From Psoroptes ovis (lineage: Eukaryota > Arthropoda > Arachnida > Sarcoptiformes > Psoroptidae), in contig PQWQ01000015.1 in the NCBI GenBank assembly GCA_002943765.1, positions 310,001 through 374,000 on the forward strand: 64,000 nucleotides of DNA, read 5' to 3'. This document shows positions 12,001 to 19,616 of the stretch, piece after piece. The notes under the pieces were generated by a model, which saw nothing but the letters and a program-made list of their open reading frames with translations, was not told the DNA's origin and did not search any database. Position 1 is the stretch's first letter; each line of letters opens with the position of its first letter. The position numbers were made by a program, and so were the translations under genes.

Positions 12001-15000
12001 AATTCAAAATACACCACACCCCTTGGTCCCACCAAACGCATAACATGACTTTCCGCCCTAAACGATCCGGTTGCACAGTCGAACTCGATGGTTGACCTGG
12101 ATCGACCCATGAAAATTTTCGCTTGGGATTCTTGAAATAGATCCATTTTCGGTCACCAGTCACGATTCGAGGCAAAAAAGACTTGCGTTCATATCTCGGA
12201 AAGAGAATCTCATCAATCTCAATTCTTCATATGATCGAATACACAATTTCATTGACTCATCGGATATAGTAGTTGACGTCAACAAACGATCTATACTATA
12301 ATAATTTTGGCAAAAATTTATGACTTTTTGTAATCTTCCCTTATGAACACCATCATCGATTTTGTCGTTTTCTTCCAATTCGTACATTACTCCACCGTAA
12401 TTAATATAAATATAATACAATCATTTATATGTAAATTAATAAATGATATTTTAAAATAATAAAATTGAAATAAAATCAAATACAAATTTAAAAATTCATT
12501 TTAAATAAAAATATTTTTTTCTTCAAAATCAATCAGGCACTGATCGATTTATGTACACAAATTATTTTCAATTTGTGAATTTAAGGTTTAAAAATTCACT
12601 CATGATGAAAAATCATGAATCATTTATATTAATAATCGTTGAACAGCTTATTCACCTCATTCAGCAACGGAATCTGTACACATGCAGCCAAAGTATGAGT
12701 GTGTGTTTTCAGGAAAAAAACGAGTCTTTTTATATTTCATTTCCGCTCAAACTCAAACCCGGCTACTTTGACTCATGTGGCACCGTCTAGGTGGCTGTAG
12801 TGTCAGAAATTTTGCAGCAATCACATCATCATTATATCGATGATGAATAATCAAGAGAGTAATTTCCTACTTTCATCACACATGTTGTATCAATTCATGT
12901 TTGATGCACTTACGAAACATTTCACATTATAAAAAAAAAATAATTATTTAATGAATTTTGCATCGTTTCCAAGAAAAAAAATACATGAAAAAATAATTAA
13001 CATATAATTTATGTGTCTTTGTTCATCTTCTTCATTGTTTGCCATTTGACTGTGTGTTTGGTTTCAAATATCTTTCAAATGAACGGAAAAAAAATTTCTT
13101 CATCATTTTATGCCATAAACTTACAAAAAAAAGGCTAATGATGATAAGTGAATAAGATTAATAATTGATTGAATAATTCTTTTCTTTACTTTTCTTCTCT
13201 TCCTTGGTCTATTTTTTTTTCTCCGTTCATCAATTAATTATATTAATTTCATATAATAACCATTGAGAGTGAAAACGAATGATCTTTGATATTTAGTTTT
13301 CATACGAGAAAAGAAAAAAAAACAAATACTACAAAATTAGAAATAAAAAAATTTTCATTTATTTTTGGTCGCACTTATAAATTATAAAATATTGAATAAA
13401 TATAAATAAAATGACCAAATGATTTATTTCGTAGTTTTCATTTATATATTATCATTCATTTCAATGTATTATCCATTAGTAGTTTTATTTTATATAAGTA
13501 TAATTTTCATTTAGATTAAGATTGAAGAATTTTTTTTCCTTAAAAATCTGGATACATTGTCTTTTATTTTTTTAAGAAAAAAGAAATATTTTGAAATGTC
13601 AAAATAATTTTATTTTTTTACAGTGAAATCCCAGATGTGTGCATCACATTCATCATTGCAAAATTATTGAAAAAAAATTTTTCAAAATAAATTCCAAAAA
13701 AAAAAGAAAAAAGAAATTCTCAATACTGATTTATAATCGAATGATAATAATTTAAAATTTTTGGTTTTTTTTTAAATTTCATCATTTTTTTTTTCTTTGC
13801 TTCGTCTGAAACATGTCAAAAACTTTTAAGATTATTTAAGAAGCTGCTATAATTTATGCTGGTCTTTACCACTACAGGCATTAAAATGGGCTACGCTTCT
13901 AGCGACTCGATAATATTACTATGCAGAAACCAATGCATTCACAATTTTACTCTTCTTGATCTAAATTCAAGGGCCCGAAATGTTTCTTTGAATTTTTTCT
14001 CATGGAAAATATTTTCAGTAATCTTGTAAACCAATTTTTTCTCAAAAATATTCTTTGGTCAAATTTAAAATCAAAACCTTGTGAATGAATATAAAAAACT
14101 AATGTTCCCCTTAAGGGACAGTAGAGTAGTAAGCTCAATTTGTAATGTCTCCCATGAGGAGACAATTGAGCTATATGTAGCAATAATAAAATATTTTTAT
14201 TATATTACGAAATTTTATAACGATTGTTGCATTATTTTTCATTATATTTTCAATTTCATATCGAAAATAGGCCCATACAATCATCGATCATCGATCATAA
14301 CGTCAACTGGTCCATATATTCATCATAATCAACATTCTCATTTAATCAATAATACTCAACTATTGGATCTATCATCGACAGCATCTTCAACAGGGCTTAG
14401 TTCATCATCAACATCATCATCACCAAATCCAACGATGTCTACATCAACAAAACAAACAATACCGCTATCTTGTATGGGCATTCTTGGTCAATCAACATCA
14501 TCTCAATCGAATCAACAACCGCCTCCATTACCTCCACTATCTCATCATCAAATTTTTCATTATACACATTCATCACCATCATCAAGCGGTTCGCCAAATC
14601 ATCATCATCATCATCAGCAACAGCAGCAGCTACAGAATCATTTGAATAACCCATATGATATTGATGGATCGGCTGCGGTTTCTGCCATACAATATTCACA
14701 ATATCATCCTTATATGAATACAGGCCAATATATTTCACCAAATCATCAACCGAATTATGTCGATACAAATAAAATTTCATGTTTATATGCAACAACATCA
14801 CCATCATCATCATCATTAACACATAATAATCAAATTTATGATGATGGCCAAAATAATATTAATAATGAACAAACATTATTTATTAATAATTATGATACAT
14901 CATCATCATCATCGTCTGCTAACCAATTTATTACCGATTTTACCAATAATAATCATCAACAACAACAGCAACAACATTCAATTTTATATTATAATCCAAA

Positions 15001-15382
15001 TGATGAAATTACTTTGAATGAATCAATAATCAATAATAATCATTATGGCAATAATAATAATAATAATGATACAAATAATAAAAGAATCGGCTCAAAACGT
15101 TGTAATGTAACATTATTACAATCATCAACATCGACAATAGCAACAACACCGGTAACAACATCAAATATATCTACAATGACCACAACAGTGGCAGCAATAA
15201 ATGATTCAAAATCAAATGATTATTGTTCAAATGCTAATGTTAATAACAGTAGCACTAATATATCACAACAACAATCATCATTAGCATCATCATCATCATC
15301 ATCATCTACACATGAAAAAATTTGTATGGTGAGTAGTAATGATGATAATAATAATAATAATAATAATAAATTGAAGAACTGA
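1..15382 (+). CDS. Sidestep-like Ig/FN3 receptor, 3' part (Side-A)
   Basis: Partial gene, join(<3..102, 7407..7835, 8010..8555, 8654..8945, 10807..11222, 14271..15382). All five introns are GT-AG and every exon phase matches. The order is the end of an Ig domain, an FN3 domain, one membrane helix and a long Asn/Gln/Ser/His-rich cytoplasmic tail. The Ig-FN3 junction (Cys-x-Ala-x-Asn-x-Ile-Gly-x-Gln, then PC, then PAGRPDPV and NH..) is the hallmark of the arthropod Sidestep family, and ECVPGDDGGLRQHFNLEVY-like FN3 text supports it. Family members are cell-surface receptors of motor axon targets that bind Beaten-path proteins. The 5' exons (signal peptide, Ig1-4 and most of Ig5) lie before the window. 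An AATAAA lies at 15405-15410, about 22 bp after the stop. The first intron is 7.3 kb because of a gypsy insertion. Which Sidestep paralogue this is cannot be settled here. Confidence 0.88.
3..102 (+). CDS. Side-A exon: end of last Ig domain
   Basis: Reading frame starts at base 3. It encodes SSDYGTLSCLAQNSIG, Q, then NKPCVYSVVPA. The DYGTLSC-A-N-IG pattern is the F/G-strand end of an Ig domain. The donor is g|gtaagt at 103, leaving one base of a Gly codon. The exon continues upstream of the window. Confidence 0.85.
216..403 (+). repeat. 5' LTR of gypsy element
   Basis: 188 bp, AGTCGTATG...GTCAACT. It contains a TATATAA box at 284-290, a tandem 12-mer ACTCATGTATAT/ACTCATGTACAT (229-252), and a perfect AP-1-type TGACTCA at 227-233. 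Confidence 0.95.
403..416 (+). other. Candidate primer binding site of gypsy element
   Basis: TGGTGCCAAGAGTG begins on the last base of the 5' LTR. A TGG immediately inside the LTR is what a tRNA 3'-CCA end would pair with. The primer tRNA is not identified. Only about a dozen bases separate it from the gag ATG, an unusually short leader. Confidence 0.6.
417..1502 (+). CDS. Retrotransposon Gag with Pao/BEL-like zinc region
   Basis: 361 residues from the first ATG (417), directly behind the primer binding site. The frame is open slightly upstream but without ATG. The middle part has FSGEPREWLLFRKNFE followed by a region ending EKFGDSNLIGKQI, a pattern like the DUF1759 retroelement Gag family. 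The C-terminal part has a CLLC...H...C knuckle, then LCFLCLRSGHMSGKC and a third CRNC...H...C. That three-knuckle arrangement is usual in Pao/BEL Gag rather than gypsy Gag. It would package element RNA in cytoplasmic particles. It ends at TAG (1500-1502) right behind a slippery heptamer, so Pol is probably made as a Gag-Pol fusion. Confidence 0.85.
   Translation: MEPKTAKSIITKLYNKFEMRLYDKLANKEEYIKDLASIIAKDNERILDLEKPSADDLKAVSDYTKKISEMLNYFEQKKSTGVRNAFNLNLKFSGEPREWLLFRKNFEKTCELNNLALHDKFILFTNALPEFLKKDLPLIPSENNLSWTLKRLTEKFGDSNLIGKQILKDLSAIELKKSLYYTVDKIDVLYNQAKDCNVDINELNAVVKNTLTRVLPTNICLEIMEVDSIKERIDLAKKKAVKLREIMVVKNAVKDSSRTNYGSNCLLCKKNHQTWSCDESTAATRRKKASELKLCFLCLRSGHMSGKCRSKFKCRNCSAKHSTNLCNRNNKQNDNKNRIQNVDDLSISDVDDNLNEGNCLN
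1493..1499 (+). promoter_or_regulatory. Predicted -1 ribosomal frameshift site
   Basis: TTTAAAC sits in the gag frame as T TTA AAC and is followed at once by the gag TAG. This matches the X XXY YYZ rule exactly. Slipping back one base gives TTT AAA CTA GTG, which enters the open pol frame. I could not find a convincing stem or pseudoknot downstream by eye. Confidence 0.75.
1502..4585 (+). CDS. Retrotransposon Pol: protease, RT, RNase H, integrase
   Basis: About 1027 residues in the -1 frame relative to gag, with no ATG at the start, so it is most likely translated by frameshift. Aspartic protease: LYDTAADVSCIS (about 22-33), with Ala where Gly is usual after D-T. RT: FTKLDLCKGYYQI (about 286), RMPFGLATAPQTFQ, and catalytic YLDD (about 349). 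RNase H: MADASD, IEKEA, ESDHRPL, VADALSR. Integrase: HDEFGH/CYSC zinc motif (about 665-705), D in SIDLCGPF (about 733), D in IVDKGTQF (about 792), E in QIERFNQ (about 828), then a GPY/F module (KRWRGPFVIKEI, about 956). No chromodomain. The last 17 codons run into the 3' LTR. No stop or frameshift inside. Confidence 0.93.
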   Translation: MGPVHSSIEVPIRCKQKMFKALYDTAADVSCISYEIFKLLNQNNKIKLIPKKIKLANASVWTCLGRASFSVKIADKQKHLLFLVLDKLNKDALIGLNMIDAFDLRQGKNHTVIFGDNIINKNMPIEINNHDIGNVNNVVETANNSLKIADDLVPINEFEQPIEKSPDKNIVEILNRYKDIFSGIGCNSRIQHNIFLKERKPFKKSYRCPFKWRIKLDEHIKELLKQGIIQHSKSEFCSPIVPIAKPDGSVRMAINYEQLNEQTYKDSFPIPRLDEIVDKLSSAVWFTKLDLCKGYYQITMNPAARKYTAFAWEGQLYEFIRMPFGLATAPQTFQRLMMTILGDLKFVQCYLDDVIIFSKNLNEHLRHIDIVLNRFKNENLVLNEKKCEFAKKRIEFLGYVIENRTKSIPEKKIKALVDFARPASSSQLVRFLAMANFYRSLIEDFSRITQPLYDAANKKNFIWSNECEESFKILKDKLSSHPVVHLPDLNDNFIIMADASDLAIGAVLMQKRHGHRVTIEYFSKKLNDVQRKYSTIEKEALAIISALTKWKPYLLGSQIIIESDHRPLRWIQSKRDCLGKIGRWALLLQEFDIVDIKYVKGSENVVADALSRLEINLCQSLKKCGSISNISSNREIIDGNEYLVIGSNKRLIIDNLATQREIFRIVHDEFGHLGLDKCSQLIRNRFYWPKWKHQLKEYLKKCYSCQTKKDDIETKEPMVLRQAENLKPWETLSIDLCGPFVPSNFGNKYVILAQDIFSKFVVGQAIPNILSNTVVDWFTNMMKKFGKPKNVIVDKGTQFDCQNFRRVCNDNDVKINYISDYHHQANGQIERFNQTLEKMIRCSIDDQKQWCSNVKLAIDAYNASTHATTKVAPFVALFKQEPKTPLDEKWPTILPSYDPLQVEMKTRENLKNRNIKTKQYYDRTIRPSKCKIGDRVYWHREEQQRNTSRKLNKRWRGPFVIKEISENRVATVVDATGKRRLIHLNHLKKCLGDYPLARFQFRGRPLKRGGGSRMYDSCIYSCTYSVG
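4519..4534 (+). other. Polypurine tract of gypsy element
   Basis: A purine-rich stretch ending in nine G residues (4526-4534) directly abuts the 3' LTR, as expected for plus-strand priming. It lies inside the end of the pol reading frame. Confidence 0.75.
4535..4722 (+). repeat. 3' LTR of gypsy element
   Basis: 188 bp, identical by eye to the 5' LTR. It contains the pol stop codon (TAG 4583-4585) and is followed by the ATAT target duplication. Confidence 0.95.
5325..5405. mobile_element. MITE copy 1 (mariner-type ends, type A)
   Basis: 81 bp flanked by TA (5323-5324, 5406-5407). Terminal inverted repeats of about 20 bp start TTAGGTTGTCCGAAAAGTTC, with one mismatch between ends. The interior (CATGAGCAACT, GATTAAGC) is shared with the copies at 5916, 31800 and 50855. 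Too short to code. Confidence 0.88.
5916..5995. mobile_element. MITE copy 2 (type A, decayed right end)
   Basis: 80 bp, TA-flanked (5914-5915, 5996-5997). It starts TTAGGCTGTCCTGAAAG. The right end reads GGACAACTTTA instead of GGACAACCTAA, showing decay. Same interior as copy 1. Confidence 0.8.
6248..6327. mobile_element. MITE copy 3 (type B, near-perfect hairpin)
   Basis: 80 bp, TA-flanked (6246-6247, 6328-6329). The two ends pair over about 32 bp with two mismatches, leaving a loop of about 16 bases. The arm continues past GTCCGAAAAG into TGCCGATTATT. Confidence 0.88.
7407..7835 (+). CDS. Side-A exon: FN3 domain
   Basis: The acceptor is cgatcatag at 7398-7406. It encodes GRPDPVRGCAITN, then a conserved CVPGDDGGLRQHF segment, a Ser-rich loop insertion of about 55 residues, and FIVSSLTPGTPYTLVLYATN. 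The last segment is the typical end of an FN3 fold (LxPGTxYxLxLYAxN). The donor is gag|gtacgt. Confidence 0.88.
8010..8555 (+). CDS. Side-A exon: transmembrane segment and juxtamembrane tail
   Basis: The acceptor is tttacag at 8003-8009. A strongly hydrophobic stretch of about 25 residues (ILGILIGIVTTIVITVIILI region) is followed by a basic stop-transfer (LIRSRIGN). Asn-rich and basic cytoplasmic sequence (KRRNKQPKQK) follows. The donor is g|gtaaat at 8556. Confidence 0.85.
8654..8945 (+). CDS. Side-A exon: acidic Asn/Asp-rich cytoplasmic tail
   Basis: The acceptor is ttaacag. Phase joins a Gly/Asp split codon to NKKQISN. The exon is almost entirely Asn/Asp/Ile low complexity, ending QGQIPLHYS. 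The donor is at|gtaagt. No known domain. Confidence 0.75.
8946..10806. other. Side-A intron, low complexity
   Basis: 1.86-kb intron with a GT dinucleotide run at about 9257-9281 and many A/T homopolymers. Nothing gene-like seen. Confidence 0.65.
10807..11222 (+). CDS. Side-A exon: Gln/His-rich cytoplasmic tail
   Basis: The acceptor is gatgatag at 10799-10806. This start restores an Ile split codon and keeps the frame open from NCANVE into Ser/Thr runs, then two polyGln tracts. The donor is tatg|gtaagt at 11223. The upstream part (10807-10906) precedes the first Met of this frame, so it would be missed by an ATG-only search. Confidence 0.72.
11690..12240 (-). pseudogene. Decayed mariner transposase
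   Basis: Minus-strand text in several frames matches mariner transposase order. It runs ERKSFLPRIVTGDRKWIYF (first Asp), WVDPGQPS, KVMLCVWWDQ, then a one-base shift near 12022 to VYFELLKPGE, PEWARRHGKVILLHD (second Asp). After another shift and an in-frame stop, it continues HYSPDLAPSDYYLF (third Asp of the D,D34D triad), HALAEQEF. The N-terminal DNA-binding part and both terminal repeats are not recognisable. It lies antisense in the last intron of Side-A. It is an old dead copy, unlike the young LTR elements nearby. Confidence 0.9.
13840..14180. other. Unexplained island with hairpin in Side-A last intron
   Basis: This stretch is less AT-rich and more complex than its surroundings. It holds a strong hairpin at 14132-14172: AGCTCAATT (14132-14140) pairs with AATTGAGCT (14164-14172), and GTCTCC (14147-14152) with GGAGAC (14158-14163) around a five-base loop. 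CCCTTAAGGG lies at about 14108-14117. It may be remnant transposon. No coding match recognised. Confidence 0.4.
14271..15382 (+). CDS. Side-A last exon: low-complexity C-terminus
   Basis: The acceptor is cgaaaatag at 14262-14270. It joins in phase to give Y-GPYNHRSS. It encodes about 370 residues of Ser, Asn, His, Gln and Thr-rich tail with a short proline run (QQPPPLPPL), a possible SH3/WW ligand. TGA stop at 15380-15382. Confidence 0.75.
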
Positions 15383-16776
15383 ATTGCATGAAAATACTGT
15401 AAGAAATAAAAAAAAATGAATGAATGAATGAATAAATAAATTCAAAGCAAAGTTGCAAAGTAATGCTTCAATTGAATTGAATTCAAAGTTGAGTTAATTC
15501 ATTTATTCATTTATTTATTTATTTATTTATCTATCTATTTTTTTGTAAATTTCTACATATATAATTGCATAATTATAACTTTTCAATTTGAAAATGGATG
15601 AAAATTAAGCAAAAAATAAATAAATAAATAAATAAAAATGAAATAAAATAAAAAATAGAATATTGGTTCAATGAACATTATTTATTTTTATTTTTTTTCA
15701 TCTATCCATTTGACCATTCAATGATGATCATTAATAATAATATTATTATCATTATTTTACCGAAATGTTTTGATATCTTCATTTTTACATATATTGTGAA
15801 TTCATTTATTCATATATTCATAGATCATATTGAAAAACAACAATTTTTTTCTCTTTTTGCTTTATTTCACTTGTATTCATGAATATTTTATTCATTAATT
15901 CATTCATTCTTTTTCTCGTCTTTTTTCTCTTTTCTTTCTATCCATCTTTCTTATTGTTTTCTTTCGAAATAATGCATGTTCAATCGCTGGCAAAATATAA
16001 AAAAATGCGGATTCATTTTCATTAATTTTATTATTATTATTATTTCCTTTTGGTGTATTGAATGAATATATATGAACTGAACGTAATGAAAAACTGTGTG
16101 CAGATCAACAAACATAATGGAACAGCTGTGTGAGAATTTTTCAATTTACATGAAGTGTGTATGTGATATGAAGAAAAAAAACCAGAGTAAAAAAAAAATG
16201 AAGAATAATGATCGAACCACCATAGTGAAGGAATTTCTACGGTCTTCATTGAAATATGGAACAAATTCTGAAATGGATTAGCAACTTTGGACCAATCATT
16301 AACGCTGAAAAAGAAAAATGAAACAAATACCGAAGAATATTTTGTGTGTTAACCTCGATTATTTTGATTCGAAGAAAATTCATCATCATTAATGATTTTA
16401 TAAAATAAAACAAACGAAATGTAAACAAGAGGAAAATATCCAATATTTCATTTGATAATCAAATTATTAATATTATTATAATAAATGAAAGAAATCATTA
16501 TTTGTAATTATTTAATACTTGAATCATAATTTTATTAATCTATTATCGAAACAATCGATGAATTATATGTTTCATTTTTTCTCTCTCTTTCGCAACAATT
16601 TATAATATCGAATTATGTTCTTTTTTTTTGTTTTGTTTTATCAGAAATTTGTAAAAAAAAAATAATTTTTTCTAAAATGAAATAAAAAATAAATACAATT
16701 ATTGTTTATAAGAACTCATTATTGTTTGCAAATTTTGTTAATATTTCGATCCAGAAATCAAAATTACATTCCTAAT
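15383..16776. other. Intergenic region, no gene seen
   Basis: Side-A 3' flank with AATAAA at 15405-15410, then ATGA, TTTA and AAAT tetranucleotide runs. A possible splice acceptor (gatccag, up to about 16755) lies just before the next gene, so that gene may have an upstream exon here that I cannot place. Confidence 0.55.
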
Positions 16777-17112
16777 ATGGATGAAAATGATCGTCATTCA
16801 CCAGAATGGATTCCTGTACCGATTCAAATATTCATATTGAATTTTTTAGCCATTTTAATAGCGATATCATCCTATTTATGTCGTAATTATTTCATCGAAG
16901 ATTATTGTATCGACTTTAGATGTTGTCTATCATTCATGAATACTAGTAATAATAATAATAATGATCTAATGGATTTAGAGAATAATTGTAGTAATAAATC
17001 AAATATTAGACCTTATACTGTGAGAAGAATGTATCGAAAATCATCAGCTTCTAATTCTTCATCTTCGGCAGCTAAAAGTAAAAAGAAACAGCGAACAAAT
17101 TTGAAAATTTGA
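16777..17112 (+). CDS. Small single-span membrane protein, unknown
   Basis: 111 residues from ATG 16777 (MDENDRHSPEWIPVPIQIF). One hydrophobic helix at about 14-34 is followed by a Cys-rich patch (DYCIDFRCC, about 42-50), an Asn run, and a basic Ser-rich tail (AAKSKKKQRTNLKI). It could be an endoplasmic-reticulum or plasma-membrane protein with a basic cytosolic tail. An acceptor-like gatccag lies about 22 bp upstream of the ATG, so this may be the last exon of a spliced transcript. AATAAA follows directly behind the stop (about 17112-17117). No family recognised. The satellite begins about 40 bp downstream. Moderate confidence that it is a real gene. Confidence 0.5.
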   Translation: MDENDRHSPEWIPVPIQIFILNFLAILIAISSYLCRNYFIEDYCIDFRCCLSFMNTSNNNNNDLMDLENNCSNKSNIRPYTVRRMYRKSSASNSSSSAAKSKKKQRTNLKI

Positions 17113-17927
17113 ATAAAAATTCATTTATCAGATTTAGTATTATTTGGCATTTTAAAACGATTTGAAATCTGAACAATCTAAGGCTATGGAAGTCTTTGGA
17201 AATTTTTGAAAATTTCGAAAAAATTTAAGGCTATACATCGCCATCTTTTTTCAAAAAATCGAAAATATCTAAGGCTGTAGTACGTGGAAATTTTTGAAAA
17301 AAATCGAAAAAATTGAAGATTATACATCGCCAAAATTTTTGAAAAAATCAAAAAAATCTAAGGCTATACATCGACAAAATTTTTCTAAAAAATTGAAAAT
17401 ATCTAAGGTTATACATCGCCAAAATTTTTGAATTTTTCGAAAATATCTAAGGCTATAGTACGTGGAAATTTTTGAAAAAATCGAAAATATCTAAGGTTAT
17501 ACATCGTCAAAATTTTTGAATTTTTTGGAAAAATCTAATGCTATACATCGTCAAAATTTTTCAAAAATTCGAAAAAATCTAAGGCTATACATCGACAAAA
17601 TTTTTCAAAAATTTGAAAAAATCTAAGGCTATACATCGTCAAAATTTTTCAAAAAATCGAAAAAATCTAAGGTTATAGTACGTGGAAATTTTTCAAAAAA
17701 TCGAAAAAATCTAAGGCTATACATCGTCAAAATTTTTCAAAAAATTGAAAAAATCTAAGGTTATAGTACGTGGAAATTTTTCAAAAAATAGAAAAAATCT
17801 AAGGCTATACATCGACAAAATTTTTCAAAAAATCGAAAAAATCTAAGGTTATACATCGCCATCTTTTTTGAAAAAATCGAAAAAATCTAAGGCTATCCAT
17901 CGTCAAAATTTTTCAAAAATTCGAAAA

Positions 17928-18452
17928 ATTTTCTCCATTGATTTTCTATGGCATTTTCTCCATTGATTTTCTATGGCATTTTCTCCATTGATTTTCTATG
18001 GCATTTTTTCCATTGATTTTCTATGGCATTTTTTCCATTGATTTTCTATGGCATTTTCTCCATTGATTTTCTATGGCATTTTTTCCATTGATTTTCTATG
18101 GCATTTTCTCCATTGATTTTCTATGGCATTTTTTCCATTGATTTTCTATGGCATTTTCTCCATTGATTTTCTATGGCATTTTCTCCATTGATTTTCTATG
18201 GCATTTTCTCCATTGATTTTCTATGGCATTTTCTCCATTGATTTTCTATGGCATTTTCTCCATTGATTTTCTATGGCATTTTCTCCATTGATTTTCTATG
18301 GCATTTTCTCCATTGATTTTCTATGGCATTTTCTCCATTGATTTTCTATGGCATTTTCTCCATTGATTTTCTATGGCATTTTCTCCATTGATTTTCTATG
18401 GCATTTTCTCCATTGATTTTCTATGGCATTTTCTCCATTGATTTTCTATGGC
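17928..18452. repeat. 25-bp tandem array, 21 copies
   Basis: 525 bp equals exactly 21 units of a 25-mer made of ATTTTCTCC, ATTGATTTTC and TATGGC. Units are nearly identical; the main variation is TTTCTCC versus TTTTTCC. Both borders run into the 44-bp satellite (GAAAAA before, AAAAAAATTTTG after). Confidence 0.97.
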
Positions 18453-19266
18453 AAAAAAATTTTGAAAAATCGAAACCATCTAAGGCTATAATCTTTGGAA
18501 ATTTTTGAAAAAATTGAAAAAATCTAAGGCTATACATCGTCGAAATTTTTGAAAAAATCGAAAAAATCTAAGGTTATAGTACGTGGAAATTTTTGAAAAA
18601 ATAGAAAAAATCTAAGGCTATCCATCGTGAAAATTTTCGAAAAAATCGAAAAAATCTAAGGCTATCCATCGTCAAAATTTTTCAAAAAATCGAAAAAATC
18701 TAAGGCTATCCATCGATGAAATTTTTGAAAAAACCGAAAAAATCTAAGGCTATCCATCGATGAAATTTTTGAAAAAACCGAAAAAATCTAAGGCTATCCA
18801 TCGTGAAAATTTTTGAAAATTTCGAAAAAATCTAAGGCTATCCATCGATGAAATTTTTGAATTTTTCGAAAAAATCTAAGGCTAACCATCGTCAAAATTT
18901 TTGAAAAAATCGAAAAAATCTAAGGCTATATATCGTGAAAATTTTCGAAAAAATCGAAAAAATCTAAGGCTATCCATCGTGAAAATTTTTGAAAATTTCG
19001 AAAAAATCTAAGGCTATCCATCGATGAAATTTTTGAAAAAATTGAAAAAATCTTAGGCTATACATCGTCAAAATTTTTGAATTTTTCGAAAAAATCTAAG
19101 GCTAACCATCGATGAAATTCTTGAAAAAATAGAAAAAATCTAAGGCTATACATCGTCAAAATTTTTCAAAAACGAAAAAATCTAAGGTTATAGTACGTGG
19201 AAATTTTTCAAAAAATCGAAAAAATCTAAGGCTATACATCGTCAAAATTTTTGAAAAAATCGAAAA

Positions 19267-19316
19267 ATTTTATCCATTGATTTTCTATGGCATTTTTTCC
19301 TTTGATTTTCTATGGC
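19267..19316. repeat. Two diverged copies of the 25-mer
   Basis: Two units (first ATTTTATCC, second ATTTTTTCCTTTG variants) ending in TATGGC. They are bordered by the same GAAAAA and AAAAAAATTT junctions as the large 25-mer array, so they occupy the equivalent place in another 44-mer block. Confidence 0.9.
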
Positions 19317-19616
19317 AAAAAAATTTGGAAAAATCAAATAAATCTAATGCTATACATCGTCAAAATTTTTGAATTTTTTGGAAAAATCTAAGGCTATACA
19401 TCGCCATCTTTTTTCAAAATTTTTCATAAGGCCTTTGCAAATTTTCAAAAAATTTACGATGGTCCATGCCCTCTCTAAATTTCTATACTTTTTTAAAATT
19501 TAATATAATCATTAATTTTTCGAATATAAAAAAAAATTTAAAAACTTTCAATTCTTGTTACATGAATTATTCCAATATATTTTTATATTTAGTTTTTTTT
19601 CTGAAATTAATGAATA

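Larger units (their letters stand above)
11223..14270. other. Side-A last intron
   Basis: 3.05-kb intron containing the dead mariner copy and the hairpin island. A second higher-complexity patch lies at about 12620-12830 (CCGTCTAGGTGGCTGTAG). That patch is probably old mobile DNA, but no family is recognised. The remainder is AT-rich. Confidence 0.6.
17150..19430. repeat. Satellite block of about 44-bp units
   Basis: A head-to-tail array whose unit is about 44 bp and carries AATCTAAGGCTATACATCG, followed by a T-rich and A-rich spacer. Two main variants alternate irregularly: one with CTATACATCGTCAAAA and one with TTATAGTACGTGGAAA. A third variant, CTATCCATCGATGAAA, dominates the right part. 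It is interrupted by a 21-copy 25-bp array (17928-18452) and a two-copy version of the same 25-mer (19267-19316). No open frame of note. Confidence 0.95.

Noticed and set aside
12160..12420. Minus-strand open frame upstream of the mariner remnant
   Set aside because: The last part is the mariner in a wrong frame, and the rest matches no known transposase N-terminus.
14439..14822. Antisense open frame opposite the last Side-A exon
   Set aside because: Met/Val/Asp runs arise from the complement of CAT/ATC repeats.
17928..18452. CRISPR-like regular array
   Set aside because: The 25-mers are directly adjacent with no unique spacers and the genome is eukaryotic; this is a tandem satellite.
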